Shown here in pieces: positions 41,870 to 50,623 of a DNA stretch of 64,000 nucleotides. Origin of the DNA: Streptomyces rimosus subsp. rimosus. Its GTDB lineage: Bacteria; Actinomycetota; Actinomycetes; Streptomycetales; Streptomycetaceae. Position 1 is the first letter of the stretch. Every line of letters starts with the position of its first letter. The position numbers were made by a program, and so were the translations under genes. The stretch is from the NCBI RefSeq assembly GCF_000720725.1, contig NZ_JOCQ01000020.1, positions 40,430 to 104,429 of the forward strand. The letters are read 5' to 3'. A model generated the notes under the pieces. That model had not been told where the DNA came from, made no database searches, and saw only the letters and a program-made list of their open reading frames with translations.

Positions 41870-42736
41870 ATGCCCATCGACGCCGCCCAGGCCACCTCCG
41901 CCGAGCCGCGGACCACCGACCTCGCCTGGGAACCCAAGGACGTCCTGCTCTACCACCTCGGCATCGGCGCGGGCGTGCCCGCCACCGACCCCGGCGAGCT
42001 GCGCTACGCCCTGGAGAGCAAGCTGCACGTGCTGCCCAGCTTCGCGACGGTGGCGGGCGGCGGCATGGCGCTGGCCGGCGGCCTCGGCGCGCCGGGCATC
42101 GACGTGGACCTCGCCGCCGTACTGCACGGCGGCCAGACCGTGACCCTGCACCGGCCCATCCCCGTACGGGGGCGGGCCGTCCAGACCTCCACCGTCCCGG
42201 CCGTGTACGACAAGGGGAAGGCCGCGGTCATCGTGCTGCGTACCGAGACGGCCGACGGCGATGGGCCGCTTTGGACGTGCGACACGCAGATCTTCGTCAA
42301 GGGGGAGGGCGGCTTCGGCGGGGAGCGCGGACCGTCCAGCCGGCCGACGCTGCCCGAGCGCGCGCCGGACCGTACCGTCGAGCGCCACGTACGGGAGGAC
42401 CAGGCGCTGCTCTACCGCCTGTCCGGCGACTGGAACCCGCTGCACGCCGACCCCGAATTCGCCAAGCTCGCGGGCTTCGACCGGCCGATCCTGCACGGGC
42501 TCTGCACGTACGGCATCACGCTGAAGGCGGTGGTGGACGAGATGCTGGACGGCGACGTGGCGCGCGTCGCCGCGTACTCGACCCGGTTCGCGGGGGTGGT
42601 CTTCCCCGGCGAGACGCTGCGCGTACGCATGTGGCAGGAGCCCGGACGGGTCCTGGTGTCGGTCACGGCCGCCGACCGGGACGACGCGCCGGTCCTGGTG
42701 GACACCGCTGTCGACATCGACCCGTCGGGTACGTGA
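41870..42736 (+). CDS. MaoC-type 2-enoyl-CoA hydratase (hydratase 2)
   Basis: A 288-residue double-hot-dog enoyl-CoA hydratase like the hydratase domain of peroxisomal 17-beta-HSD4, used in beta-oxidation of steroid side chains or branched acyl-CoA. The N-terminal hot dog carries no active site; the second holds the hydratase-2 motif YRLSGDWNPLHADPEFAKLA, GFDRPILHGLCTYG with the catalytic Asp and His. ATG at 41870 follows GTGAAGGAG. First gene after the KstR palindrome; a zinc alcohol dehydrogenase and an SDR follow on the same strand. Confidence 0.92.
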   Translation: MPIDAAQATSAEPRTTDLAWEPKDVLLYHLGIGAGVPATDPGELRYALESKLHVLPSFATVAGGGMALAGGLGAPGIDVDLAAVLHGGQTVTLHRPIPVRGRAVQTSTVPAVYDKGKAAVIVLRTETADGDGPLWTCDTQIFVKGEGGFGGERGPSSRPTLPERAPDRTVERHVREDQALLYRLSGDWNPLHADPEFAKLAGFDRPILHGLCTYGITLKAVVDEMLDGDVARVAAYSTRFAGVVFPGETLRVRMWQEPGRVLVSVTAADRDDAPVLVDTAVDIDPSGT

Positions 42737-42792
42737 GCACGCCCTCCGCCGCCTGACCATCCGACCCCGCCGCCCCGCGAAGGGAGCGCACC

Positions 42793-43878
42793 ATGCGCGC
42801 AGCGATTCAGCACCAGACAGGGCAGGAGAAGCTGGAAGTCCTCGACGGGATCGAGGCGGTGGGGTTCGGTCCCGGCAAGGTGCGCATCCGCATCCGGGCG
42901 ACCGGGCTGTGCCACTCGGACCTGTCCGCGATGAGCGGGGTGCTGCCGCAGCCCGCGCCATTCGTCCCCGGGCACGAGGGCGCGGGCGAGATCACGGAGG
43001 TGGGCGAGGGCGTCCAGGGACTCGCGGTGGGCGACCGGGTGCTGATGTGCTGGCTGCCCGCCTGTGGTACGTGCCCGTCCTGCAAGCGCGGCCAGACCCA
43101 GCTGTGCCTGGCCGGGTTCATGAACGCCGGGACGCCCAACTTCCGCCGCCCCGGCGCCGACCCGTCCGACGTCTTCGGCTTCGCGGGCACCGGCACCTTC
43201 GCCGAGGAAGTGGTGGTCGCGGCGAACTGCGCCGTACCGATCCCGGACGACGTGCCGTACGAGATCGCGGCGCTGATCGGCTGCGGGGTGACCACGGGGC
43301 TGGGCGCCGCCGTGAACACCGCGCGGGTGGAGCCCGGCGCGTCCGTCGCGGTGATCGGCTGCGGCGGCGTCGGGATCTCGGCCGTCCAGGGCGCGCGGGT
43401 GTGCGGGGCCGCGCAGATCGTCGCGGTGGACCCGGTGGCCGCGCGCCGCGAGGCGGCCCTGCGCTTCGGCGCCACGGAAGCGGTCGCCCCGGAGGAACTG
43501 GCCGACGCCAAGCAGCGCGTCACCGCAGGCGAGGGCTTCGACTACGTCTTCGAGGTCGTCGGCAAGTCCGCCACGGCGCGGACCGCGTACGAGGCGACGC
43601 GGCGCGGCGGGACGCTCTGCGTGGTCGGCGCGGGGGCGATGGACGACCACTTCCAGGTCAACATGTTCGAGCTGTTCTTCGACGAGAAGCGCATCCTGCC
43701 GTCGCTGTACGGCGGCGGGGACGTGCTGCGCTCTTACGAGCGGGCCATCTCCCTGTGGCGGGCGGGCCGGATCGACCTGGCAGGGATGATCACCCACCGG
43801 GTGCGGCTCACCGAGATCAACGAGGCGCTGGAGCAGATGCGGACCGGTGTGGCGCTGCGTACGTGCGTCGAGATGTGA
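42793..43878 (+). CDS. Zinc-dependent alcohol dehydrogenase
   Basis: A 361-residue MDR-family dehydrogenase. Catalytic-zinc ligands are in TGLCHSDLS (Cys) and GHEGAGEI (His), with Cys in LIGCGVTTGLGA; the structural zinc site is CGTCPSCKRGQTQLC (four Cys); NAD-binding motif VAVIGCGGVGISAVQ. ATG at 42793 follows AAGGGAGC. It lies 56 bases after the hydratase, so likely co-transcribed under the KstR box. It probably oxidises an alcohol released in the same pathway. Confidence 0.92.
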   Translation: MRAAIQHQTGQEKLEVLDGIEAVGFGPGKVRIRIRATGLCHSDLSAMSGVLPQPAPFVPGHEGAGEITEVGEGVQGLAVGDRVLMCWLPACGTCPSCKRGQTQLCLAGFMNAGTPNFRRPGADPSDVFGFAGTGTFAEEVVVAANCAVPIPDDVPYEIAALIGCGVTTGLGAAVNTARVEPGASVAVIGCGGVGISAVQGARVCGAAQIVAVDPVAARREAALRFGATEAVAPEELADAKQRVTAGEGFDYVFEVVGKSATARTAYEATRRGGTLCVVGAGAMDDHFQVNMFELFFDEKRILPSLYGGGDVLRSYERAISLWRAGRIDLAGMITHRVRLTEINEALEQMRTGVALRTCVEM

Positions 43879-43966
43879 GCCGTCGCCGAGAGGCGATCCG
43901 TCCCGGCGCGGGGAGACGGGTCCCCGGTCTCCTGCGCGCCCCCGACGAACGAGAGGAAGCCACACC

Positions 43967-44929
43967 GTGAGCGCTCCCACCGCACCGCCTGAACGGCCGC
44001 TCGACGGACTGACCGCGATCGTCACCGGTGCCGCCCGCGGCCTGGGCCGGGCGGAGGCGCGGGAACTGGCGCGGCTCGGCGCGGCGGTCGTCGTCAACGA
44101 CTACGGGCAGCCCGGCCGGGACGGCTCCGGCGCGGCGTCCGCGGCCCCGGCCGAGGAGGCCGCCGCCGAGATCCGCGCGGCGGGCGGCGAAGCCGTCGCG
44201 CACGTCGGCGACGTCGCCGACCACGAGACGGCCCGCGATCTGGTCCACCAGGCCGTCGCACGCTGGGGGAAACTGGACATCCTGGTCAACAACGCGGGCA
44301 TCCTGCGCGACCGGATGGTCTTCTCCATGACCGAGGACGAATGGGACTCGGTGATCCGCGTCCACCTCAAGGGCCACTTCAACACCACCCACTTCGCCGC
44401 CGCCCACTGGCGCGAGCGCTCCAAGGCCGCCGGTGCCGCCGTGTACGGGCGGATCGTCAACACCTCCTCCGAGGCGTTCCTCGCGGGCGCGGCGGGCCAG
44501 CCCAACTACGCGGCGGCCAAGGGCGGCATCGTCGGCCTCACCACGTCCTCGGCGCTCGCGCTGGCCAAGTACGGCGTCACCGTCAACGCCATCTGCCCGC
44601 GCGCCCGCACCCGGATGACCGAGGACGTGTTCGCCGGGTTCGGGGTGCCGGAGGACGGGGCCCTCGACCCGCTGGCGCCCGAGCACGTCGCGCCGCTGGT
44701 CGGCTACCTGGCCTCGCCCGCCGCCGCACGGCTCAACGGGCAGCTGCTGGTGGTGCACGGCGGCATGGTCGCGGTGGTCGAACGGCCCAGGGTGGCGGCC
44801 CAGTTCGACACGGCGAAGGACGCGTTCACGTACGCGGAACTGGACGGCCTGCTGACGCCGTACTACGAGGAGCGCCCGCCCGACGAGACGTTCGCGGCGG
44901 CGGAGGTGCTGGGCCTGAAGAGGCGCTGA
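43967..44929 (+). CDS. SDR, 17-beta-HSD4-type (3-hydroxyacyl-CoA dehydrogenase-like)
   Basis: A 320-residue short-chain dehydrogenase with the Gly-rich TGAARGLGRAEARELAR, VVVNDYG typical of the multifunctional-enzyme type 2/HSD17B4 dehydrogenase domain, LVNNAGILRDRMVFSMTEDEW, Ser in RIVNTSSEAF, Tyr-x3-Lys in QPNYAAAKGGIVGLT and CPRARTRMTED. GTG at 43967 has GAGAGGAAG upstream. Paired with the MaoC hydratase it reconstitutes the two activities of HSD17B4 (hydration then oxidation). It lies 88 bases after the alcohol dehydrogenase. Confidence 0.92.
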   Translation: MSAPTAPPERPLDGLTAIVTGAARGLGRAEARELARLGAAVVVNDYGQPGRDGSGAASAAPAEEAAAEIRAAGGEAVAHVGDVADHETARDLVHQAVARWGKLDILVNNAGILRDRMVFSMTEDEWDSVIRVHLKGHFNTTHFAAAHWRERSKAAGAAVYGRIVNTSSEAFLAGAAGQPNYAAAKGGIVGLTTSSALALAKYGVTVNAICPRARTRMTEDVFAGFGVPEDGALDPLAPEHVAPLVGYLASPAAARLNGQLLVVHGGMVAVVERPRVAAQFDTAKDAFTYAELDGLLTPYYEERPPDETFAAAEVLGLKRR

Positions 44930-44946
44930 GATCCCGGCCCCGTATG

Positions 44947-45804
44947 TCAGTGGACGATCGACACGATCCGGCAGGCGGCCTCGGCCAGTTCGCGGTCGCC
45001 GTCGATGCGGGCACGGGCCAGGGCGGTGTCCGGCTGGATGCCGCGGGTGCACAGGCGCCAAGCGGTTTCCGCGTCCAGACCGACCAGCGCTGCGGGGCGT
45101 GCGCCAGCCGGTTCGGCCAGTGACCAGCGTGGTTCGGTGGCCGTCACGGTCCAGGTGCCGCCGGCCGGGCCGTCGATCCGTACCTGGATCTGCGTGCCGG
45201 CCGGCGCGCCGACCTCGGCCAGGGTGTGGGGCAGCGCCCGCATGAACGTGTCCAGCACCACGGACAAGAGCCGCGGATCGGGGTCGGTGTCCTGGCCGAT
45301 CGCGTGCCGGATCTGCTGGCGGTGCGTCCAGAACTCGGTCAGGTCCCGGGCGCTGTCCAGCCACATCGGCGCCGGGTCCGCACCGGCCCACGACACACCC
45401 AGGGACGGGGCCTGCGGGTCGGCGCCCTCGAAGAACCGGGCGACCTGCCCACCCATCAGGCCGAGGGTGTCGGTGAGCGCGGCCGGGCCAACCCGGGAAA
45501 AGGCGTCCACCCATTCCTGGTTGATGCGGTGGATGAACGCCTCCAGCGTCTCGCCCGGCGCGAAGACGGGGCCTTCCCGGTGGCCGTCACGGTCGCGGGA
45601 GAGGCGCCCGTAGAAGTCGCCCAGGAGGTGGGCGACGAGATCGCGGACGGTCCAGCCCGGCACCGCTTCCCTGCTCCAGTCGCCGGGTGCCAGACCGCGC
45701 ACCGTGGCCATCAGCGCGGCGTGTTCGGGAGCGAAGAGGAAGCGGGCGTCGATCGGCGGGCCGAGCCAGGAGTGGCACGGGTGGTGACGGTGCGAGGAGT
45801 CCAT
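44947..45804 (-). CDS. TIGR03083/maleylpyruvate-isomerase-fold protein
   Basis: A 285-residue DinB/MDMPI-fold protein: DWSREAVPGWTVRDLVAHLLGDFYGRL (signature helix), WLDSARDLTEFWTHRQQIRHAIGQ with a His metal-ligand candidate, and a C-terminal sterol-carrier-like domain (IQVRIDGPAGGTWTVTATEP, ALVGLDAETAWRLCTRGI). Convergent with the SDR, separate from the catabolic operon. May be mycothiol-dependent; substrate unknown. The second member of this family in the window (the other is at 20.8 kb). Confidence 0.85.
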   Translation of the reverse strand: MDSSHRHHPCHSWLGPPIDARFLFAPEHAALMATVRGLAPGDWSREAVPGWTVRDLVAHLLGDFYGRLSRDRDGHREGPVFAPGETLEAFIHRINQEWVDAFSRVGPAALTDTLGLMGGQVARFFEGADPQAPSLGVSWAGADPAPMWLDSARDLTEFWTHRQQIRHAIGQDTDPDPRLLSVVLDTFMRALPHTLAEVGAPAGTQIQVRIDGPAGGTWTVTATEPRWSLAEPAGARPAALVGLDAETAWRLCTRGIQPDTALARARIDGDRELAEAACRIVSIVH

Positions 45805-45851
45805 GGCCCGAGCCTGCCGACCGAACGGCCCGGTGGCTACCGGAAATGCGG

Positions 45852-46001
45852 TTACGTGGTCCGGCGGTGCCGGCCGTTCGGGGACGCGTCGGTGTCCTCC
45901 GAGGCGGCCGGGCCGCGGTGCTTGCCGGAGCTTGCCGCCGTGGCGGCCCGGTCGGCGTCCTGCGGGCGCGCCTGGGTCGTGTCGGTTCGGGCTTCGGACA
46001 T
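45852..46001 (-). CDS. Small basic hypothetical protein
   Basis: A 49-residue polar peptide, SEARTDTTQARPQDADRAA, then GKHRGPAASEDT and NGRHRRTT, lacking hydrophobic segments and probably disordered. Similar GKHRG...GRHRR peptides are common in Streptomyces. The ATG at 46001 has GGAG 13 bases upstream; an in-frame ATG at 46040 is the alternative. Coding bias is modest, so this is tentative. Confidence 0.5.
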   Translation of the reverse strand: MSEARTDTTQARPQDADRAATAASSGKHRGPAASEDTDASPNGRHRRTT

Positions 46002-46134
46002 GTGGGGAGTCACTCCGTCGGATCGCTTACGGCTGTACACGGCGGGGCCTGGCCCCGCGGCGGCTGGGACGCGCCGCGGGAAGGCCGTCGGTGGCCGGTC
46101 GACCGCTGATCCTAACGAAGCGAAAGATCTTGCT

Positions 46135-47529
46135 CTACCGGGCCTCCCGGACCGTCGGCGGGGCCTGTTGCAGTGGCGTTCGTTGCAGTGGTGCTTGTTG
46201 CAACGGCACCGGCCTGTACGGAGAGGGATGCGCGGGAACGCCGTACGGTTCCTGGGTTACGGGTTCCGCTTGTGTGGGTGTCGTGGAGGCGGCGACGGGC
46301 GGGGGCGGCGGCGGTTGCGTATGCGGCGCCGTAAAAGGGGGAGTTGGGGGAGTTGAGGGGACCCGTACCCATCGTGCGGGCCTGCCCGGGATGCCGGCGG
46401 GCACGAGGTCCCCGGCGGGGGCGGGCGCGTCCGTGCCGGTCGAGGCCTCGGTGGGCGGGTCGTCAGGCGCTTCCCCCTGGGGCCGCGCCCCCGTCGTGGC
46501 GGCCGGCAGCCGGGCCAGCTCGCACGGTACGGCCGGTGTCACGCACGGCAGCCGCAGTTCGCCGTCGGCCGACCACAGTCCCGTACCCGCCAGCCAGCCG
46601 CGCGGCGCCGGGAGCTGCCGCAGCCGCCGCTCGACGGGCCGCCACACGCCCAGCCATGTGCCGTTGACGGCGTCGATGCGGAACGCCACCGCGCTGCTCT
46701 CCGGCGCGAGCGCCTGCCCCGGCTGCACGGCGAACGGCTGGAGCGCGGCGTCCGGCAGTCGCAGGCACTCCGGGAAGCGCACCGGCAGCGCGCTGCCGAG
46801 CACGCCCCAGCCCAGCCGGTCGTGCCCCGCCGCGTCCGACCGCAGCACCAGCAGGCCGCTGTCCGGATCGGCCAGCAGCAGCCGGTCGTTGCTCTCCTCG
46901 GTGATCTGGAGCAGCGGGCTCACCTCGCCGCCGCGCTCCAGGTCGACCGCCACCGTCTTGGTGCGGCCGTCCAGCTCCTGGTCCAGCGCCAGCAGCCGTC
47001 CCGTACGGTCCAGCCAGACGCCGCCCGTGCAGTGGCCCTGGATCTCGGCGACGCAGGTGGGGACGGTGCGCGCCTGGCCGGGGACGGGGGAGTGGCGGCC
47101 GTCGTGCACCAGCCACAGCACGGTGGAGTGCTCGCCGGGCGCGAGGGCGTAGGCGCGGCTGCCGCACGGCGCGGCGGGCAGCAGGGTCAGTTCTGCCGCC
47201 TCGACGGTGCCGAGCGGGAGTTCGCCGGTGCCGGGGCCGGTCGGGTACAGCAGGCCGAGCGCGTGGCGGTCGGCGGCCCGGCGCCGGATCAGCACCCGGC
47301 CGTCCGCCAGGGGCAGCAGCCGGGTGTCCGCCTCCTCCGGCCGGTGGCCGGGCAGCGGGACGGCGTACGGCTCGGGGCCCGCCAGCGTCCAGCGCTCGGG
47401 GAACCAGTTCCCGCTGCTCTCGTGCCAGGCCAGCCGGGCGGCGTACGAGCCGTCGGCGGCGATGGTCAGCGCCGTGGGGTGCGGCCGGGTGTCCGGCTTC
47501 GCGGCCTCCTCGGTGACACAAGCTGTCAT
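46135..47529 (-). CDS. Beta-propeller-like hypothetical protein with Pro-rich tail
   Basis: A 464-residue cytoplasmic-looking protein whose first 330 residues are blade-like repeats (ALTIAADGSYAARLAW, RLLPLADGRVLIRRRA, GGVWLDRTGRLLALDQELDG, RLLLADPDSGLLVLRSD), suggesting a WD40-type propeller. The C-terminal 110 residues are Pro/Thr/Gln-rich and end in repeated PLQQAPLQ units. The ATG at 47529 has AGGAGGTGAG upstream, a near-perfect ribosome binding site. Divergent from the siderophore-binding lipoprotein. No enzymatic motif seen; function unknown. Confidence 0.78.
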   Translation of the reverse strand: MTACVTEEAAKPDTRPHPTALTIAADGSYAARLAWHESSGNWFPERWTLAGPEPYAVPLPGHRPEEADTRLLPLADGRVLIRRRAADRHALGLLYPTGPGTGELPLGTVEAAELTLLPAAPCGSRAYALAPGEHSTVLWLVHDGRHSPVPGQARTVPTCVAEIQGHCTGGVWLDRTGRLLALDQELDGRTKTVAVDLERGGEVSPLLQITEESNDRLLLADPDSGLLVLRSDAAGHDRLGWGVLGSALPVRFPECLRLPDAALQPFAVQPGQALAPESSAVAFRIDAVNGTWLGVWRPVERRLRQLPAPRGWLAGTGLWSADGELRLPCVTPAVPCELARLPAATTGARPQGEAPDDPPTEASTGTDAPAPAGDLVPAGIPGRPARWVRVPSTPPTPPFTAPHTQPPPPPPVAASTTPTQAEPVTQEPYGVPAHPSPYRPVPLQQAPLQRTPLQQAPPTVREAR

Positions 47530-47710
47530 CGAGTGCTCACCTCCTGTCAGTGCGCCCGAAGCTAGTTTTCGCACGCCCAAACGATCAGAGAAGGTTGCGG
47601 CAGTTCACGCAAAAGTGTGGCGGATGTCCGGTTCGCCTTGAGGTGGCGGGGGAGGATGTGCTGGGGGGAACGGAGGTGGCCGGAGGGGACCGGGACGGGC
47701 CCGGGCGGGC

Positions 47711-47730
47711 TTAAGGTAAGGCGGACCTAA
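47711..47730 (+). promoter_or_regulatory. Iron box (DmdR/IdeR-type)
   Basis: TTAAGGTAAGGCGGACCTAA resembles the actinobacterial iron box TTAGGTTAGGCTCACCTAA, lying 85 bases upstream of the siderophore-binding lipoprotein. It predicts repression when iron is sufficient. An 11-base tandem repeat (CATGACCACTG, then CATGACCACTT, then CATGA; 47768-47794) lies in the leader. Confidence 0.8.
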
Positions 47731-47814
47731 CCTCATGAATGGCTTCGCTTCCTGAGCGACCCCACTTCATGACCACTGCATGACCACTTCATGATTCGAG
47801 CCCTGGAGCGCGTG

Positions 47815-48846
47815 ATGTCCCCTCGCCGCCGCGGAATCACCGCACTGGCCCTCGCCGTCACCGGCGCCCTGTCCCTCGCGGCCTGCGGGTCGGCGGGCCC
47901 GGACGGCGCGAAGAGCGACCACGGCGCCGGATCGAAGGCCGTCGCGCAGGGCGGCAAGGACTTCGGCAAGGCCGCCGAGGAGACGTCGAAGATGGGCACC
48001 GACGCGGCGCCCGGCCAGTTCCCGCGGACGGTCCGGCACGCCATGGGGCACACGGTCCTGAAGGCCGCGCCCAAGCGTGTCGTCGTCCTCGACGTCGGCG
48101 AGCTGGACAACGTCGTCTCGCTCGGCATCAAGCCGGTCGGCTACGCGCCCGCCGAGGGCGACGCCGGGGTGCCCGACTACCTGAAGGAGGCGGCCGGCGA
48201 CCCCAAGAGCGTCGGCACCATCAACAGCCTCAACCTGGAGGCCATCAACCAGCTGAAGCCGGACCTCATCCTGGGCAGCAAGCTGCGCGCCGAGAAGCAG
48301 TACGCGAACCTGGAGAAGATCGCGCCGACCGTCTTCTCGATCCGGCCCGGATTCACCTGGAAGCAGAATTACCTGCTCAACGCCGCCGCCCTGGACAAGA
48401 CCGCGGAGGCGAAGGCCAAGCTGACGGCGTACGGGAGCAAGGCGCGGAAGCTGGGCGCGGACATCGGCCCGGACAAGCCGACGGTCACGATGCTGCGCTA
48501 CCTGCCGCAGTTCACGCGGCTGTACGCCAAGCAGTCCTTCATCGGCACCATCCTCCAGGACGCCGGGCTTCCGAGGCCGAAGAACCAGCAGGTGAACGAT
48601 CTGGCGACCGAGGTCAGCCCGGAGAACATCAACCAGGCCGACGCCGACTGGATCTTCACCGGCGTCTACGGCGACCCGAAGTCCACCAAGCGCGACACCG
48701 CCGAGGGCAACCCGCTGTGGAAGAACCTCAAGGCGGTCAAGGCCGGGCATGCCAAGGACGTACCGGACGAGACCTGGTACCTGGGACTCGGCGTCACCGC
48801 GGCCGACAGCGTCCTGGACGATCTGCGCGGCTTTCTGGTGAAGTGA
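47815..48846 (+). CDS. Iron-siderophore ABC transporter substrate-binding lipoprotein
   Basis: A 343-residue lipoprotein: signal peptide with lipobox LSLAAC (Cys24), then a type III periplasmic-binding fold (RVVVLDVGELDNVVSLGIKPVGYAP; NLEAINQLKPDLILGSKLR; long connecting helix; ENINQADADWIFTGVYGD). It binds a ferric siderophore outside the cell. ATG at 47815 has GGAG seven bases upstream, so the eight-residue longer reading from 47791 is less likely. An iron box precedes it. No permease or ATPase gene is nearby, so it must share a transporter encoded elsewhere. Confidence 0.92.
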   Translation: MSPRRRGITALALAVTGALSLAACGSAGPDGAKSDHGAGSKAVAQGGKDFGKAAEETSKMGTDAAPGQFPRTVRHAMGHTVLKAAPKRVVVLDVGELDNVVSLGIKPVGYAPAEGDAGVPDYLKEAAGDPKSVGTINSLNLEAINQLKPDLILGSKLRAEKQYANLEKIAPTVFSIRPGFTWKQNYLLNAAALDKTAEAKAKLTAYGSKARKLGADIGPDKPTVTMLRYLPQFTRLYAKQSFIGTILQDAGLPRPKNQQVNDLATEVSPENINQADADWIFTGVYGDPKSTKRDTAEGNPLWKNLKAVKAGHAKDVPDETWYLGLGVTAADSVLDDLRGFLVK

Positions 48847-49013
48847 GGCGGTCGCTTCCCCGGTGAGCGGCCGGCGGCCTCCCGGTGAGCGACCGGCCGC
48901 CCGCCCGGTGCGGCGGCGCTCCGCCCCGCGGCCCGGCGCCGGGGCCCCGCCCGTCCGAGCGGCCCGTCCGAGCGGCCCGGCACGGGGGCACGGCTGGGAG
49001 GTAACCTTCCCCC

Positions 49014-49880
49014 GTGCCCGTACTGTCTGAAGTCCTCGCCGCGCTCGACGCCCTCTGGCCCCCCGAGCGGGCCGAATCGTGGGACGCCGTCGGCACGGTC
49101 TGCGGTGACCCGGACGCCGGGGTGCGCCGGGTCCTGTTCGCCGTCGACCCCGTGCAGGAGATCGCCGACGAGGCGGTCCGGCTCGGCGCCGACCTGCTCG
49201 TCACGCACCACCCGCTCTACCTGCGCGGTACGACCACGGTCGCGGCCGGCACCTTCAAGGGCCGCGTCGTGCACACCCTGATCAAGAACGACATCGCGCT
49301 GCACGTCGCGCACACCAACGCCGACACCGCCGACCCCGGTGTCTCCGACGCCCTGGCGGGCGCGCTGGACCTGCGGGTCCTCGGCCCCCTGGTGCCGGAC
49401 GCCACCGACGCCCACGGCCGCCGCGGCCTGGGCCGGATCTGCGAGCTGCCGCACCCGATGACCCTCGCGGAGTTCGGCCCGTACGCCGCCGCCCGGCTGC
49501 CCGCCACCGCGCAGGGCGTCCGGATCGCCGGCGACCCGGACCGTACGATCCGTACCGTCGCCGTCTCCGGCGGCTCCGGCGACAGCCTCTTCGACGACGT
49601 ACGGGCGGCGGGCGTGGACGCGTTCCTCACCGCCGACCTGCGCCACCACCCCGCCTCCGAGGCGACCCAGAAGAGCCCGCTGGCCCTGCTGGACGCCGCC
49701 CACTGGGCCACCGAGTGGCCCTGGTGCGAGCAGGCGGCGGCCCAGCTCGACGAGATTTCCGACCGGCACGGCTGGAACCTGCGCACCCACGTCTCGCGCA
49801 CGGTCACCGACCCCTGGACCGCCCACGCGGCGTCCGACGCCCGCACGACCCCGACCACTACCACAGGAGCCCCCCGCTGA
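49014..49880 (+). CDS. Nif3-like dinuclear metal centre protein
   Basis: A 288-residue member of the Nif3/YbgI family (hexameric toroid with a two-metal site; often annotated GTP cyclohydrolase-like, biological role unsettled): ESWDAVGTVCGDPD, LLVTHHPLYLRG (metal His pair), HVAHTNADTADPGVSDALA, and C-terminal DAFLTADLRHHPASEA with metal His. GTG at 49014. The next gene overlaps by four bases, and a RNase H/CobC fusion follows, the standard actinobacterial arrangement. Confidence 0.92.
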   Translation: MPVLSEVLAALDALWPPERAESWDAVGTVCGDPDAGVRRVLFAVDPVQEIADEAVRLGADLLVTHHPLYLRGTTTVAAGTFKGRVVHTLIKNDIALHVAHTNADTADPGVSDALAGALDLRVLGPLVPDATDAHGRRGLGRICELPHPMTLAEFGPYAAARLPATAQGVRIAGDPDRTIRTVAVSGGSGDSLFDDVRAAGVDAFLTADLRHHPASEATQKSPLALLDAAHWATEWPWCEQAAAQLDEISDRHGWNLRTHVSRTVTDPWTAHAASDARTTPTTTTGAPR

Positions 49881-50620
49881 ACGCCGCGCCCGCCGACCAG
49901 ATCCGCCTCCTCGACGTCCAGGCCCTGGACGTGAGGCTCAGCCAGCTCGCGCACAAGCGCAAGACCCTGCCCGAGCTGGCCGAGATCCAGACCCTGGAGG
50001 GCGACCTCACCCAGCAGCGCGACCTGCTGGTCGCCGCGCAGACCGAGGAGAGCGACACCACCCGCGAGCAGACCAAGGCGGAGCAGGACGTGGACCAGGT
50101 GCGCCAGCGCGCCGCCCGCGACCAGCAGCGCCTGGACTCCGGCACCATCACCTCGCCCAAGGACCTGGAGAACCTCCAGAAGGAGATCGCCTCCCTCGCC
50201 AAGCGCCAGGGCGACCTGGAGGACGTCGTCCTGGAGGTCATGGAGCGCCGCGAGTCCGCCCAGGAGCGGGTCGCCGAGCTGACCGGACGCGTGGAGTCCG
50301 TACAGGCCAAGGTCAACGACGCGACCGCGCGCCGGGACGCCGTATGGGGCGAGATCGACGCCGAGGCCGACACGGTCCGCAAGGAGCGCGAGCTGACCGT
50401 CGCCGACATCCCGGCCGACCTGCTCAAGCTCTACGACCGGCTGCGTGAGAAGCACGGCGGCCTCGGCGCCGCCCGCCTCTACCAGCGCCGCTGCGAGGGC
50501 TGCCGCCTGGAGCTGGACATCACCGAGCTGAACGACGTGCGCACCGCGCCCGCCGACAAGGTCGTGCGCTGCGAGAACTGCAGCCGCATCCTGGTGCGCA
50601 CGCCCGACTCGGGTCTGTAA
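49877..50620 (+). CDS. Coiled-coil/C4 zinc-ribbon protein (DUF164-type), CTG start
   Basis: A 247-residue protein with a long coiled coil (about residues 15-180) and a C-terminal four-Cys zinc ribbon, CEGCRLELD plus CENCSRILV. Family members are proposed nucleic-acid-binding scaffolds. The conserved start (x-NAAPADQIRLLDVQALD) coincides with a CTG at 49877 overlapping the Nif3 stop (CTGA) and preceded at correct distance by AGGAG; the next in-frame ATG/GTG would remove conserved residues. I therefore call a CTG initiator. The RNase H fusion starts three bases after its stop. Confidence 0.85.
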   Translation: MNAAPADQIRLLDVQALDVRLSQLAHKRKTLPELAEIQTLEGDLTQQRDLLVAAQTEESDTTREQTKAEQDVDQVRQRAARDQQRLDSGTITSPKDLENLQKEIASLAKRQGDLEDVVLEVMERRESAQERVAELTGRVESVQAKVNDATARRDAVWGEIDAEADTVRKERELTVADIPADLLKLYDRLREKHGGLGAARLYQRRCEGCRLELDITELNDVRTAPADKVVRCENCSRILVRTPDSGL

Positions 50621-50623
50621 ACC

